A DNA stretch of 56,503 bases from Micromonospora sp. ALFpr18c (GCF_008868155.1 NZ_WBKR01000014.1:1-56503), one strand, 5' to 3'; shown: positions 8,193 to 17,485, numbered from the stretch's first letter. The notes: generated by a model from the sequence alone, not told the origin. Translations and numbers: made by a program.

Positions 8193-9553
8193 GCGCCGAC
8201 GCCGGGCCGACACGCGTCGGCGGGACCACGATGGCCCGTGCCGGCGGTCCCGCCGACCCGGCCGGGCTGCGCCAGCTCGCGGTCGACACGCTCGAGGCCA
8301 ATTGGGAGCACGACCACACCGTGCCGTCGCGCACGCTCTACCCGCACCAGTGGAGCTGGGACTCCGCGTTCATCGCGGTCGGGCTGGCCCAGGTCCGCCC
8401 CGAACGGGCCTGGCAGGAGTTGGCGAGCCTGTTCCGGGCGCAGTGGGCCGACGGGCGGGTGCCGCACATCGTGTTCAACCCGGCGCTGCGGGTCGGCGCG
8501 TACTTCCCGGGGCCGGATCTGTGGCGCTCGGCGGACGCGGAGGGCGCTCCGGCCGTGGACACGTCCGGCCTGGTCCAGCCGCCGGTGCACGCGCTCGCGG
8601 CGTGGCTGGCGTACCGGCGCGCACCCGGGCAGGCCGGCCGGGCCGCGCTGGGCCGGCTCTATCCGGCGTTGGTGGCCCAGCAGCGCTACCTGGCCGAGCG
8701 GCGGGACGTGGCTGGCGACGGCCTGGTCTGCATCGTGCACCCGTGGGAGTCCGGGCTGGACAACAGCCCCGCCTGGGACGAGCCGATGGCCGCGGTCCGG
8801 GCCGAGGCAGCAGTGATGCGCGCGTACCGCCGGCACGACACCGCGCACGCCGACGCCGCGCACCGCCCCACGGACCTGGACTACGCGCGCTACCTGGCGA
8901 TCGTCGACGCCTACCGCGACCACGGCTACGCCGACCGGCGCCTCGCCGACGGCCATCCGTTCCTGGTGGAGTGCCCGCTGTTCAACGCGGCGTTCGGCGC
9001 TGCCGAACACGCCCTCGCGGAGATCGCCGCGCTCATCGGCGCCGACCCGGGCCCGCACCGCGCCCGGGCGGCCCGGATCACCGACGCCCTCGTCCGCCGG
9101 CTGTACGACCCGGGCACCGGCACGTTCCAGCCGCGTGACCTGCGCACCGGCCGGCTGGTCGGTGCCCGGACGGTGCTCGGGTTGACGCCGCTGATCCTGC
9201 CCGACCTGCCGGCCCGGCAGGTCGACGCGGTGGTCGTCGAGGCGACGTCGGCGCGCTTCGGGGTGGCCCGGCGGATGGATCGGCCGCTGCCCAGCCACGA
9301 CCGCACCGCAGCGGACTTCGAGCCGCTGCGTTACTGGCGGGGGCCGAGCTGGCTGAACATCGGCTGGCTGGTGCGTCGCGGGCTCGCCGTGCACGGGCAC
9401 CCGGAGCTGGCGGCCGGGCTGCGCCGGTCGATGATCGGACTGGTGGCCGGTGCCGGCTGCCACGAGTACTTCCACCCGGACACCGGCGTCGGGCTGGGCT
9501 CACCGGCGTTCGGGTGGACCGCGGCGCTGCTGCTCGACCTGCTGGCCGACTGA
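8189..9553 (+). CDS. GH63/MGH1-like (alpha/alpha)6-barrel glycoside hydrolase
   Basis: A 454-residue protein if the GTG at 8189, overlapping the previous stop as GTGA, is used. An ATG at 8231 would give 440 residues. Motifs HQWSWDSAFIAVGL near residue 55, PWESGLDNSPAWD near residue 190, and YFHPDTGVGLGSPAFGW near the C-terminus match the (alpha/alpha)6 barrel of mannosylglycerate-hydrolase-like GH63 enzymes. There is no signal peptide, so it should act in the cytoplasm on the imported saccharide or glycoside. It is the last gene of the dehydrogenase-isomerase-hydrolase operon. The substrate is not determined by sequence alone. Confidence 0.82.
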   Translation: MSADAGPTRVGGTTMARAGGPADPAGLRQLAVDTLEANWEHDHTVPSRTLYPHQWSWDSAFIAVGLAQVRPERAWQELASLFRAQWADGRVPHIVFNPALRVGAYFPGPDLWRSADAEGAPAVDTSGLVQPPVHALAAWLAYRRAPGQAGRAALGRLYPALVAQQRYLAERRDVAGDGLVCIVHPWESGLDNSPAWDEPMAAVRAEAAVMRAYRRHDTAHADAAHRPTDLDYARYLAIVDAYRDHGYADRRLADGHPFLVECPLFNAAFGAAEHALAEIAALIGADPGPHRARAARITDALVRRLYDPGTGTFQPRDLRTGRLVGARTVLGLTPLILPDLPARQVDAVVVEATSARFGVARRMDRPLPSHDRTAADFEPLRYWRGPSWLNIGWLVRRGLAVHGHPELAAGLRRSMIGLVAGAGCHEYFHPDTGVGLGSPAFGWTAALLLDLLAD

Positions 9554-9613
9554 GTGGGCTCCGGGCGGGCGTCGGGTGGTAGCGTGCCCGCTCTGCGCGG
9601 GCGGGAGGGTGGC

Positions 9614-10012
9614 GTGTCCGAGATCGACAAGGTGGCCTGGATCCTCATCGAGGACGGACGGGTGCTGAGCACCCGGTCGCGGGGCAAGGACGTGTGGTAT
9701 CTGCCGGGTGGCAAGCGCGAGCCGGGGGAGACCGACCTGCAGACGCTGCGCCGGGAGATCGACGAGGAGCTGAGCGTCGAGGTGGACGTGCGCGACGCCG
9801 TGCACCTGGGCACGTTCACGGCTCAGGCGCACGGGCACGCGGCCGGCGTCACCGTGCGGATGACCTGCTACCGGGCCGGGTACGAGGGGCGCCTGCGCCC
9901 GGCGAACGAGATCGCCGAGACGGCCTGGCTGGAGTACGCCGACCGGCACCGCACCTCCGCGGTCGACCAGATCATCTTCGACCACCTGCGGGCCACCGGC
10001 CTACTGCGCTGA
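9614..10012 (+). CDS. Nudix hydrolase
   Basis: A 132-residue protein containing a Nudix box (GGKREPGETD...RREIDEELSV) at about residues 36-59. It matches the metal-binding consensus except that the usual Gly before the final hydrophobic residue is Ser. The GTG at 9614 is chosen because it follows GGGAGGG, and a TAGCGT -10-like box lies at 9590-9595. It hydrolyses an X-linked nucleoside diphosphate of unknown type. It is separated from the preceding hydrolase operon by 60 bp and is probably transcribed alone. Confidence 0.86.
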   Translation: MSEIDKVAWILIEDGRVLSTRSRGKDVWYLPGGKREPGETDLQTLRREIDEELSVEVDVRDAVHLGTFTAQAHGHAAGVTVRMTCYRAGYEGRLRPANEIAETAWLEYADRHRTSAVDQIIFDHLRATGLLR

Positions 10013-10078
10013 CCGCACCGCCGTTTGCCGACCGCCTGCCCGGGTAAGCGCGCGACCCGTGGTGGACAGGAGGACGGT

Positions 10079-10489
10079 GTGCGGTTCCCCCGCTTCATCG
10101 ACGCGGTGTCCCGGCGCTCCGGGCTGCCGCCCGAGCAGGCCGCCGTGGTGGCGCGCGCCGTTCTCCAGACGATGGCCGAACGGGTGACCGGTGGCTCGGC
10201 CACCGACCTCGCCGGGCATCTCCCCGACGAGGTGGACGGCTACCTCGGCGGCGCGGGTCGGAGCGCGGCCCGATCGGTGCCGCCGGCTCCGGGGCCGGCC
10301 GAGTTCCTGCGGCGGGTCGGCGAGCGGGCCGGTGTCGACGAGGCGACCGCCCGAGCCGGCACCGGGGCGGTCTTCGCGACCCTGCGCGAGGCCGTCACGG
10401 TGCGCGAGTTCCGGCAGATGGTGGACGGCCTGTCGCGCGATCCGGATGGCGGCGTGACCCCTGCCGTTCCGCCATCTGTCGGGGACTGA
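10079..10489 (+). CDS. DUF2267 family protein
   Basis: A 136-residue mostly helical protein. The start is the GTG at 10079, directly behind a perfect AGGAGG (10068-10073). Sequence features such as RFPRFIDAVSRRSGLPPEQAA, then ATDLAGHLPDEVDGYL and EFLRRVGERAGVDEATA, show two related repeats of about 60 residues. This is typical of DUF2267 proteins, which are common in actinobacteria and have no established function. No membrane segment or catalytic motif is seen. It is the last gene before the biosynthetic cluster. Confidence 0.72.
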   Translation: MRFPRFIDAVSRRSGLPPEQAAVVARAVLQTMAERVTGGSATDLAGHLPDEVDGYLGGAGRSAARSVPPAPGPAEFLRRVGERAGVDEATARAGTGAVFATLREAVTVREFRQMVDGLSRDPDGGVTPAVPPSVGD

Positions 10490-10747
10490 ACGCTTCGATG
10501 TCGTCATTCGGACGAGGCGCTTTCGGCCGGGAAATTCCTCAACGCAAATGATACGGAGCCGGAAGAATGGTTGCGGCTGGCCGCTTTAGGCGAAAATCAA
10601 GCGCCGCGCCAGGGGGATGATCGGACGATGTTCGCCGTCCCTCGTCGGAGCCTTCGGTAGACCCTTCGGGTCGACTCTAGTCAATGATCTATCGCGTCAC
10701 CCATCGAACCCTATGCTCCTTCCATTGTGAAGTCCTGGGGGGGATGA
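10490..10747. promoter_or_regulatory. Intergenic region upstream of the biosynthetic operon
   Basis: About 260 bp that is less GC-rich than its surroundings, with no convincing gene of its own. A TATGCT -10-like box lies at 10712-10717, with no good -35 match. A short hairpin (GACCC-TTC-GGGTC) lies at 10660-10672. A seven-G run at 10737-10743 could serve as ribosome binding site for the short ORF that follows. This is the most likely place for the promoter of the 28-kb operon. Confidence 0.5.
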
Positions 10748-10807
10748 ATGATCACCGCTGTCCATCGCCGCGCGTCCGTCCATAGTGGATCTTCGTACGC
10801 GTTCTGA
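10748..10807 (+). CDS. Putative 19-residue leader peptide, coupled to the NRPS/PKS operon
   Basis: ATG at 10748 follows a G7 run at 4 nt and encodes MITAVHRRASVHSGSSYAF, ending in TGA at 10805-10807. One base later comes the ATG (10809) of the A-PCP-KS gene, which has no ribosome binding site of its own. The arrangement TGAGATG suggests re-initiation, so translation of the short ORF would control entry into the operon. An alternative is that the big gene starts at GTG 10785, in which case the short ORF is accidental. A second overlapping ORF from ATG 10744 (13 codons) sits too close to the G run. Confidence 0.4.
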   Translation: MITAVHRRASVHSGSSYAF

Positions 10808-10808
10808 G

Positions 10809-13800
10809 ATGAAGACCTCGACCCTGGTCCACCGTTTCGGCGAGTCCGCCGCCCGCGGTGGCGACCGCTCCGCCGTGCTCGGCGACACCGATCCACTCGA
10901 CTACGCCACCCTCGCCGGTCTCGCCGGAGGGCACGCCGACCTGCTGGCCGCGGCCGGCGTACGGCCCGGCGACCGGATCGGCCTGCTGACCGCCCACGGG
11001 GGCGGCACCATCGCGGCCATCCTCGGCACGCTCGCCGCAGGCGCCACCTACGTGCCGCTCGACCCCGGCTTCCCGGAGCAGCGGCTGCGCCACCTTCTCG
11101 ACGGCGCCGACGTCACCACCCTGCTCTGCGGCGGCGAACACACCGAACTCGCCCGACGCCTCGCCGCCGACCGTCCCGGCCTGCGGATCGTCCCCGCCGT
11201 CGACGTACGACCCGCACCGCTGCGACCGGTGCCCGTCGACCCGGACGCCCTCGCGTACGTGCTGTTCACCTCGGGCTCCACCGGCCGACCCAAGGCCGTC
11301 GGGCAGACCCACCGCAACCTCTTGCACGTGGTGGACAACCAGATCGCCACGCTCGCCCTGCGTCCGGACGACCGGCTCAGCCTGCTCGCCTCGTTCAGCT
11401 TCGACGCGGCCATCCCCGACCTGTACCCGGCGCTGCTCACCGGCGCCGCCGTCGTCCCGGTCGACCTGCGCCGGCACGGCCTGGCGTACGCCGTCGAGCA
11501 GCTGGCCCGGCACGGCGTCACGGTCTACCACTCCACCCCGACCGTCTACCGGCACCTGCTGGACGCCCCCGGCGTCGACCGGCTCGACCGGGTCCGGGTG
11601 CTGCTGCTCGGAGGTGAGCAGGCCACCTACGCCGACGCCGTCCGCGCCCGGGGACGCTTCGCCCCGGACTGCGTCCTCGTCAACGGCTACGGGGCCACCG
11701 AGATGACGTTCGCCGCCCGGCACGTGCTGCCGCTGGCCGACGTCGACCCGACGGCCACCGGCCCGCTGCCGATCGGCACGGCACTGCCCGGGTACGCGCT
11801 GCGGCTGGCACCGGACGGCGAGATCGTGGTCCGCAGCCCGCACCTCGCACCCGGCTACCTCGGCCAGAGCAGCGACACCTTCGGCCGTGACCCCGACGGC
11901 GTGCCCGCGTACCGCACCGGCGACCTCGGCGAGCTGCTGCCCACCGGCGAGCTGCGCTGTCTCGGCCGGCTCGACCGGCAGGTCAAGGTCCGCGGCTTCC
12001 GGGTCGAGCTGACCGAGATCGAGGCGGTGCTCGCCGCCGAGCCGGGCGTCGCCGAGGTACGCGCCATCGCCCGCGGCGGCGAACTGCTGGCGTACGTCCG
12101 GCCGGCCGGTGCGCCACCCGACCCGGCCGCGCTGCGGGCTGCCCTGACCCGCCAGCTACCCGACTACGCGTTGCCCCGCGCCGTCGTGCCGGTCGCCGAG
12201 TTCCCGCTGACCGTCAGCGGGAAGGTCGACGAGCGGGCGCTGCCCGACCCGGCCTGGGCCGTACCGGTCTCGGACCGTCCGGCCACGCCGACCGAGCGGG
12301 TCGTGCACGACATCTGGTGCGACGTGCTCGGCCGGGACGCGGTCGGCCGTACCGACAGCTTCTTCGACGTCGGCGGGCAGTCGTTGCTGCTCGGCCGGGT
12401 GCAGCAGCGGTTGGCCGAACGGTTCGGCGTCGGAGTGCCGCTGCTGCGGCTCTTCGACCATCCGACGGTCGCCGCCCAGGCCCGGCTGGTCGACCCGCCC
12501 GCGCAGGTCACCCCACCGGTGCCCGCCCCGATCGCCGTGTCGAACCCCGCCGTGTCGAACCCCGCCGTGCCGAGGTCGAACCCCGCCGTGTCGACCGCCG
12601 CCGTATCGACGTCGGCCGTCGTGCCGCCGGCTCCGGTCGGCCCGCCCGCCGCCTCGGTCGGCGCGCGCGACTACACCGGGGACGAGATCGCGGTCGTCGG
12701 TCTCGCCGGCCGGTTCCCCGGGGCGCCGGACGCGGCGACGTTCTGGTGGAACCTGTGCGCCGGCGTGGACGCCATCCACGACCACAGCGACGACGAGCTG
12801 GCCGCGTTGGGCGTCGGCCCCGGCCTGCGCGCCGATCCCCGGCACGTCAAGGCCACCGGCCGACTCGACGGGGTCGCCGACTTCGACGCGGAGTTCTTCT
12901 CGTTCGGCGACCAGGAGGCCGCCCGCACCGACCCGCAGCACCGGCTGTTCCTGGAGACCGCCTGGGAGGCGTTGGAGGACGCCGGTCACGACCCGGACCG
13001 CTTCCCCGGTCTGGTCGGCGTGTACGCCGCCACCTCCGTCAACCGCTACTTCCTGTTCCACCTGATGGACAACCCCGCCGTGGTCGGCGACGTCGACCCG
13101 GACGACTGGGAGGCCCGGCTGGTCGGTCGGCAGCTCACCGACCACCTGCCCGGGCAGGTCGCGTACCGGCTGGGGTTGACCGGGCCGGCGGTGGCGGTGC
13201 AGAGCGCCTGCTCCAGCTCGCTGGTCGCGGTCTGTCTCGCGGCGCAGAGCCTCGCCGACTACCAGTGCGACCTCGCCCTGGCCGGCGGCGTGAGCGTCAC
13301 CTGGCCCCGACACCGGCACACCCCCGGCGGGCTCGCCTCCCCCGACGGCCGCTGCCGGGCGTTCGACGAGGCCGCCCAGGGTGCCGGCTTCGGCTCCGGC
13401 GCGGGAGTGGTGGCGCTGCGCCGCCTCGCCGACGCGCGCGCCGACGGCGACCGGGTCCTCGCGATCCTGCCCGGCTGGGCCGTCACCAACGACGGCGCCG
13501 ACCGGGCCGGCTTCGCCGTGCCCGGCCCGGCCGGGCAGGCCGCCGCGGTGGCCGGCGCGCTCGCCGCCGCCGAGGTGACCCCCGGCGAGGTCCGCCTCAT
13601 CGAGGCGCACGGCAGCGGTACGCCGCTCGGCGACGCCATCGAGGTGGCCGCGCTGCACGAGGTGTACGAGGGCACCGCGCCGGCCGAGACCTGCGCGCTC
13701 GGCTCGGTGAAGACCAGCATCGGCCACCTCGATGCCGCGGCCGGCATCGCCGGGCTGATCAAGGCGGTGCTCGCCGTGCAGCACGGTGTCATCCCGCCGA

Positions 13801-14390
13801 ACCTGCACTTCACCCGGCCGCACCCGGAGATCGACCTGGCCGCCGGCCCGTTCTACGTGCCGACGAAGGTGCGGGACTGGCCGGACGCGCCGCGCCGGGT
13901 CGCCGGGGTCAGCTCGTTCGGGCTGGGCGGCACCAACGCGCACGTCGTGGTGGAGCAGCCACCTCCGGTGGAGCCACCGGACCCCGGGGCGCCCGGCGCG
14001 CACCTGCTACCGGTCTCGGCGCGTACCCCGGTGGCGTTGCGGGCGGCGCTCGGTCGGCTGCGGCGGCACCTGGCCGGCACGGCACCCACCCTCGCCGACG
14101 TCGCCGCGACGCTGGCGCTGGGCCGGCGCGAGTTCGGCTGCCGGGCGGCGGTGGTCGCCATCGACGCGGCCGGCGCGGTCGCCGCGCTCGACGAGCTGCT
14201 CCGCACCGACACCCGGGTCGCCGGCCCGCCCGGCGCGCTGCGCGAACTGGCCGCCAGCTGGGTGGCGGGCCAACACCTGGACTGGACGGCCCTGCAGCCG
14301 GCCGACGCCATCCGACGCACCTCGCTGCCCACCTACCCCTTCCAGCGGCGGCGGTACTGGATCGATCCTCCTCAGAAAGGCGTGCGGTGA
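10809..14390 (+). CDS. Hybrid NRPS-PKS: A-PCP-KS with the AT domain deleted
   Basis: A 1193-residue starter-type protein. The adenylation domain spans about residues 1-490 (YVLFTSGSTGRPK core; catalytic Lys in LTVSGKVDE). The carrier domain has its phosphopantetheine Ser at 525 (DVGGQSLLLGR). A Val/Pro/Ser-rich repeat linker leads to a ketosynthase (about 625-1050) with active-site Cys801 (QSACSSSLVA) and His in EAHGSGT and GHLDAAAG. After the KS comes the usual KS-AT linker, and then the post-AT motif LPTYPFQRRRYW with no AT between them. There is no C domain, so this should load the first unit. My manual pocket reading is D-A-P-H-L-G-G-F-A, which I cannot assign. The start at ATG 10809 is discussed under the leader peptide. 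It overlaps the next gene by 4 bp. Confidence 0.86.
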   Translation: MKTSTLVHRFGESAARGGDRSAVLGDTDPLDYATLAGLAGGHADLLAAAGVRPGDRIGLLTAHGGGTIAAILGTLAAGATYVPLDPGFPEQRLRHLLDGADVTTLLCGGEHTELARRLAADRPGLRIVPAVDVRPAPLRPVPVDPDALAYVLFTSGSTGRPKAVGQTHRNLLHVVDNQIATLALRPDDRLSLLASFSFDAAIPDLYPALLTGAAVVPVDLRRHGLAYAVEQLARHGVTVYHSTPTVYRHLLDAPGVDRLDRVRVLLLGGEQATYADAVRARGRFAPDCVLVNGYGATEMTFAARHVLPLADVDPTATGPLPIGTALPGYALRLAPDGEIVVRSPHLAPGYLGQSSDTFGRDPDGVPAYRTGDLGELLPTGELRCLGRLDRQVKVRGFRVELTEIEAVLAAEPGVAEVRAIARGGELLAYVRPAGAPPDPAALRAALTRQLPDYALPRAVVPVAEFPLTVSGKVDERALPDPAWAVPVSDRPATPTERVVHDIWCDVLGRDAVGRTDSFFDVGGQSLLLGRVQQRLAERFGVGVPLLRLFDHPTVAAQARLVDPPAQVTPPVPAPIAVSNPAVSNPAVPRSNPAVSTAAVSTSAVVPPAPVGPPAASVGARDYTGDEIAVVGLAGRFPGAPDAATFWWNLCAGVDAIHDHSDDELAALGVGPGLRADPRHVKATGRLDGVADFDAEFFSFGDQEAARTDPQHRLFLETAWEALEDAGHDPDRFPGLVGVYAATSVNRYFLFHLMDNPAVVGDVDPDDWEARLVGRQLTDHLPGQVAYRLGLTGPAVAVQSACSSSLVAVCLAAQSLADYQCDLALAGGVSVTWPRHRHTPGGLASPDGRCRAFDEAAQGAGFGSGAGVVALRRLADARADGDRVLAILPGWAVTNDGADRAGFAVPGPAGQAAAVAGALAAAEVTPGEVRLIEAHGSGTPLGDAIEVAALHEVYEGTAPAETCALGSVKTSIGHLDAAAGIAGLIKAVLAVQHGVIPPNLHFTRPHPEIDLAAGPFYVPTKVRDWPDAPRRVAGVSSFGLGGTNAHVVVEQPPPVEPPDPGAPGAHLLPVSARTPVALRAALGRLRRHLAGTAPTLADVAATLALGRREFGCRAAVVAIDAAGAVAALDELLRTDTRVAGPPGALRELAASWVAGQHLDWTALQPADAIRRTSLPTYPFQRRRYWIDPPQKGVR
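12534..12620 (+). repeat. Degenerate 15-nt tandem repeats in the PCP-KS linker
   Basis: Three recognisable copies of the unit GCCGTGTCGAACCCC and further decayed copies encode a Ser-Asn-Pro-Ala-Val-like repeat between the carrier and ketosynthase domains. Such slippage-prone linkers are common in modular synthases. Confidence 0.75.
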
Positions 14391-17300
14391 CCTGGTTCCT
14401 CTCCGCCGGCAGCCGCGATCCGGCACCGGTGCAATTGCTCTGCCTGCCCTACGCCGGTGCTGGCGCCAGCGCCTTCCGGCACTTCCCGAGCTGTTTCGGC
14501 CCGGACGTCGAGGTGCTGCCGGTGCAGTTACCCGGCCGGGAGAACCGGATCAACGAGAACCCCCGGTTCCGGGTCGCCGACGTGGCCACCGCCATCGCCG
14601 AGCGGGTCGACGGACCGTACGCGATCTACGGCCACTCGATGGGCGGCCGGCTCGGCTTCGACGTGGTCCGCGAGCTGCGCCGAGGCGGGCACGCGCTGCC
14701 CCTGCGGCTCTACGTCGGTGGCGCCCGCGCCCCGCACATCAGCGCGCCCAGCGCCTTCGACGGGCTGTCCCAGGTGGACGACGAGGAGCTGCTGCGCCGG
14801 CTGCGCGCCGGCGGCGGGCTGCCTGCCGAGGTGCTGGAGCATCCCGAGCTGGTCGAGCTGCTGCTGCCGTTGCTGCGCGCCGACTTCGAGCGGGTGGACG
14901 GCTACCGGTACCGCCCCGAGGAGCCGCTGCCGGTGCCGATCGTGGTGTTCAGCGGGCGCGACGACCAGGCGGTCACCCGGGAGCAGAGTGCCGCCTGGCG
15001 GGAGCACACCTCCGCCGGCTGCGCACTGCACGAGCTGGACGGCGGGCACTTCTTCCTGCACGACGCGCTGCCCGAGCTGGCCGCGGCGATCCGCGCCGAC
15101 CTGCGCGCCGCGCTCGACCGGAAGTCCGCTCGCACCCCGACGTCGGGCGGGCCGGCGCGCGCCGCGGCGGACGGGCACCGGGTGCCGCTGGGCGACACCG
15201 GCTGGTCGGTGTGGCGCGACGCCATCCTGCGCAGCACTGGCTTCCCCGCCGAGGGCTTGACCATGCTCGCCGCCCCGCAGGCCGCCGCCGCGGCCGACGA
15301 GCTGCTCGCCACCGGCACCGGTGCCGGCCTGTTCGACAAGGAGTTCGCCGAGGCGATCGCCGCCACCGGCCGGGGGCTGAGCGAGCTGGCCGCCGACCCG
15401 CTGCTGCGCGAGGCGGTCACCTGGCAGAACCGGAGTGCGCTGATCGCCCTCGACGGCCTGGCCCGGGGCGGCCCCGACGCCGTCCGCAACGTGCGACGCC
15501 GGGAACGGGAACGCATGCTGCTCAAGTACTGGCAGCGGTACTGCGGCAAGAACGAGACCGTCGGCTTCTTCGGGCCGAGCTGCTGGGCCACCATCGACCC
15601 CGAGCTGCCCGTGGCGGCGCAGGTGCGCCCCGGCGCCGCGCTGACCCGCAGCCGCTGGGTGTGGTTCGAGTCCTGGGCGCTGACCGCGTACGCCGAGCGG
15701 ATCGGTCAGGACCCGGCGGTGCGCCGTTGGTGGGCGCCCCGGCTCGCCCCGCACCTGTGCCTCGTCGGCCGGGAGGTGCGTCGGCCGGGCCGCCCCCCCG
15801 TCCCGCTGTCCCCGGTGGAGGCGGCCCTGCTCGCCGCCGCCGACGGCCACCGCACCGCCCGCGACGTGGTGACCGACCCGAGCATCGGGCTGCGCCGACC
15901 GGAGGACGGGTACGCGCTGCTGGACCGGCTGGTGCAGCGCGAGCTGGTCACCTGGGACGCCGAACTGCCGGTCAGTCCGGCCGCCGAGGAGGTGCTGCGG
16001 CAGCGGATCGCCGCCGTCGGCGACACCCCGGCCCGGGCCGCCGCCCAGGCCGGCTTCGACCGGCTCTGCGCCGCCCGGGACGCGGTCGCCGCGGCGGCCG
16101 GCGACCCGGACCGGCTGCGGGTGGCCCTCGACGCGCTCGACGCGACGTTCACCGACCTGACCGGCCAGTCCGCGCAGCGCCGGGCCGGACAGATGTACGC
16201 CGGCCGGACCCTCTGCTACGAGGACACCAGCCGGGACCTGGACGTGGTCTTCGGAGCGCCGCTGCTGGACTCCGTCGCCGCGCCGCTGGCCGTGCTGCTG
16301 CGGGCCGCCCGCTGGCTGGCCGTCGCGCTCGAGGACGCGTACGGGGCGGTGTTCCGGGAGCTGTACGAGGAGCTGCGCGCCGAGGCCGGCGACGCCCCGG
16401 TCGCCCTGTCCGACCTGTGGTTCCTGGTCCAGGGGCTGTTCTGGGGCAACCGTGAGCGCCCGGTGGACGCGGTCGCCGCTCAGTTCGCCGCCCGCTGGGC
16501 GGAGCTGTTCGAGCTGGATCGGCAGCCTCCCGGCACCACCGAGGTGCGTCTCGACGTGGCGAACCTGGCCGCCCGGGTCGACGAGGCCTTCCCGGCCGTG
16601 CGGACGGACTGGTCCAACGCCCGGCTGCACAGCCCCGACCTGCAGATCTGCGCGGCCGACGCGGCCGCGCTGGCCCGGGGCGACTACACCGTGGTGCTCG
16701 GCGAGCTGCACGCCGCCTGGCCGTCGTTCGACTGCCAGGCGTTGACCCCGTCGCACCCGGACGCGGAGCGGCTGCGCGACGCGCTGGCCGCCGACCTCGG
16801 TCCGCACCGGATCCGGCTGCTCTTCCCCACCGACTGGCCGCGGCGCACGAGCCGGGTCGCGGAGGCGCTGATCGGCCCGACCGACCGGCAGTTGGCGTTC
16901 GCGCCGGCACCCAACGCCGACCCGGACCGGGTGCTGCCCACCGTGGCGCTGACCGTGCACGACGAGGCGGGTCGGCTGGTGGTCGCCGCCGCCGACGGGC
17001 AGCGTTGGTCGCTGACCGAGGTCTGCGCCGGGCTGCTCAGCACACACACGGTCGACGGCTTCAAACTGGTCGCCGCCGCGCCGTACACCCCGCGGATCAC
17101 CCTGGACCGGCTGGTGGTGGCGCGGCAGACCTGGCGGACCACGGTCGGCGCGTGCGGCCTGGGCGCGGTGACCGGGGAGCGGGCCCGCTTCCTGGCCGTG
17201 CGGGACTGGCGGCGCCGGCTGGGCCTGCCGGAGCAGGTGTACGTCAAGCTCGGCACCGAGACCAAGCCCTGCTTCGTCGACCTGAGCAGTCCCGCCTTCG

Positions 17301-17485
17301 CCACGATGTTCTGCGCGATGGTGCGGGCGGCCGGTCGGGACGGCGGAGACGCCACGACGCTGGTGGTCAGCGAGATGCTGCCCACCCCGCAGGACGCCTG
17401 GGTGCCCGACGCGGCGGGCCGGCGCTACTTCAGCGAACTACGACTGCACATCGTGGACACCGACAAGCCGGAGCTGATTCGATGA
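14387..17485 (+). CDS. Type II thioesterase fused to a LanB-like (tRNA-dependent glutamylation) domain
   Basis: A 1032-residue protein starting at a GTG that overlaps the previous stop (GTGA), behind AGAAAGG. Residues 1-240 are a type II thioesterase with Ser84 (YGHSMGG), Asp192/193 (FSGRDDQ) and His221 (DGGHFFLHD), which would clear mis-primed carrier domains. A linker of about 20 residues leads to residues 266-1032, which match the N-terminal domain of lantibiotic dehydratases. The match rests on an R384-x3-K388-x2-T391 block (QRYCGKNETVGFFG), a PRI...RLVVARQTW segment, LGLPEQVYVKLG, a VDLSSPAF strand, and SEMLPTPQDAW near the end. In LanB enzymes this domain uses Glu-tRNA to esterify Ser/Thr. 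The C-terminal elimination domain (SpaB_C) is missing. A fusion of these two functions in one chain is unusual. The GTG at 15182 is not preceded by a stop, so no split gene is evident. Confidence 0.83.
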   Translation: MTWFLSAGSRDPAPVQLLCLPYAGAGASAFRHFPSCFGPDVEVLPVQLPGRENRINENPRFRVADVATAIAERVDGPYAIYGHSMGGRLGFDVVRELRRGGHALPLRLYVGGARAPHISAPSAFDGLSQVDDEELLRRLRAGGGLPAEVLEHPELVELLLPLLRADFERVDGYRYRPEEPLPVPIVVFSGRDDQAVTREQSAAWREHTSAGCALHELDGGHFFLHDALPELAAAIRADLRAALDRKSARTPTSGGPARAAADGHRVPLGDTGWSVWRDAILRSTGFPAEGLTMLAAPQAAAAADELLATGTGAGLFDKEFAEAIAATGRGLSELAADPLLREAVTWQNRSALIALDGLARGGPDAVRNVRRRERERMLLKYWQRYCGKNETVGFFGPSCWATIDPELPVAAQVRPGAALTRSRWVWFESWALTAYAERIGQDPAVRRWWAPRLAPHLCLVGREVRRPGRPPVPLSPVEAALLAAADGHRTARDVVTDPSIGLRRPEDGYALLDRLVQRELVTWDAELPVSPAAEEVLRQRIAAVGDTPARAAAQAGFDRLCAARDAVAAAAGDPDRLRVALDALDATFTDLTGQSAQRRAGQMYAGRTLCYEDTSRDLDVVFGAPLLDSVAAPLAVLLRAARWLAVALEDAYGAVFRELYEELRAEAGDAPVALSDLWFLVQGLFWGNRERPVDAVAAQFAARWAELFELDRQPPGTTEVRLDVANLAARVDEAFPAVRTDWSNARLHSPDLQICAADAAALARGDYTVVLGELHAAWPSFDCQALTPSHPDAERLRDALAADLGPHRIRLLFPTDWPRRTSRVAEALIGPTDRQLAFAPAPNADPDRVLPTVALTVHDEAGRLVVAAADGQRWSLTEVCAGLLSTHTVDGFKLVAAAPYTPRITLDRLVVARQTWRTTVGACGLGAVTGERARFLAVRDWRRRLGLPEQVYVKLGTETKPCFVDLSSPAFATMFCAMVRAAGRDGGDATTLVVSEMLPTPQDAWVPDAAGRRYFSELRLHIVDTDKPELIR

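Noticed and set aside
10748..10807. RiPP precursor peptide for the LanB-like proteins
   Set aside because: Only 19 codons, no Cys and no leader/core division; its position fits translational coupling better.
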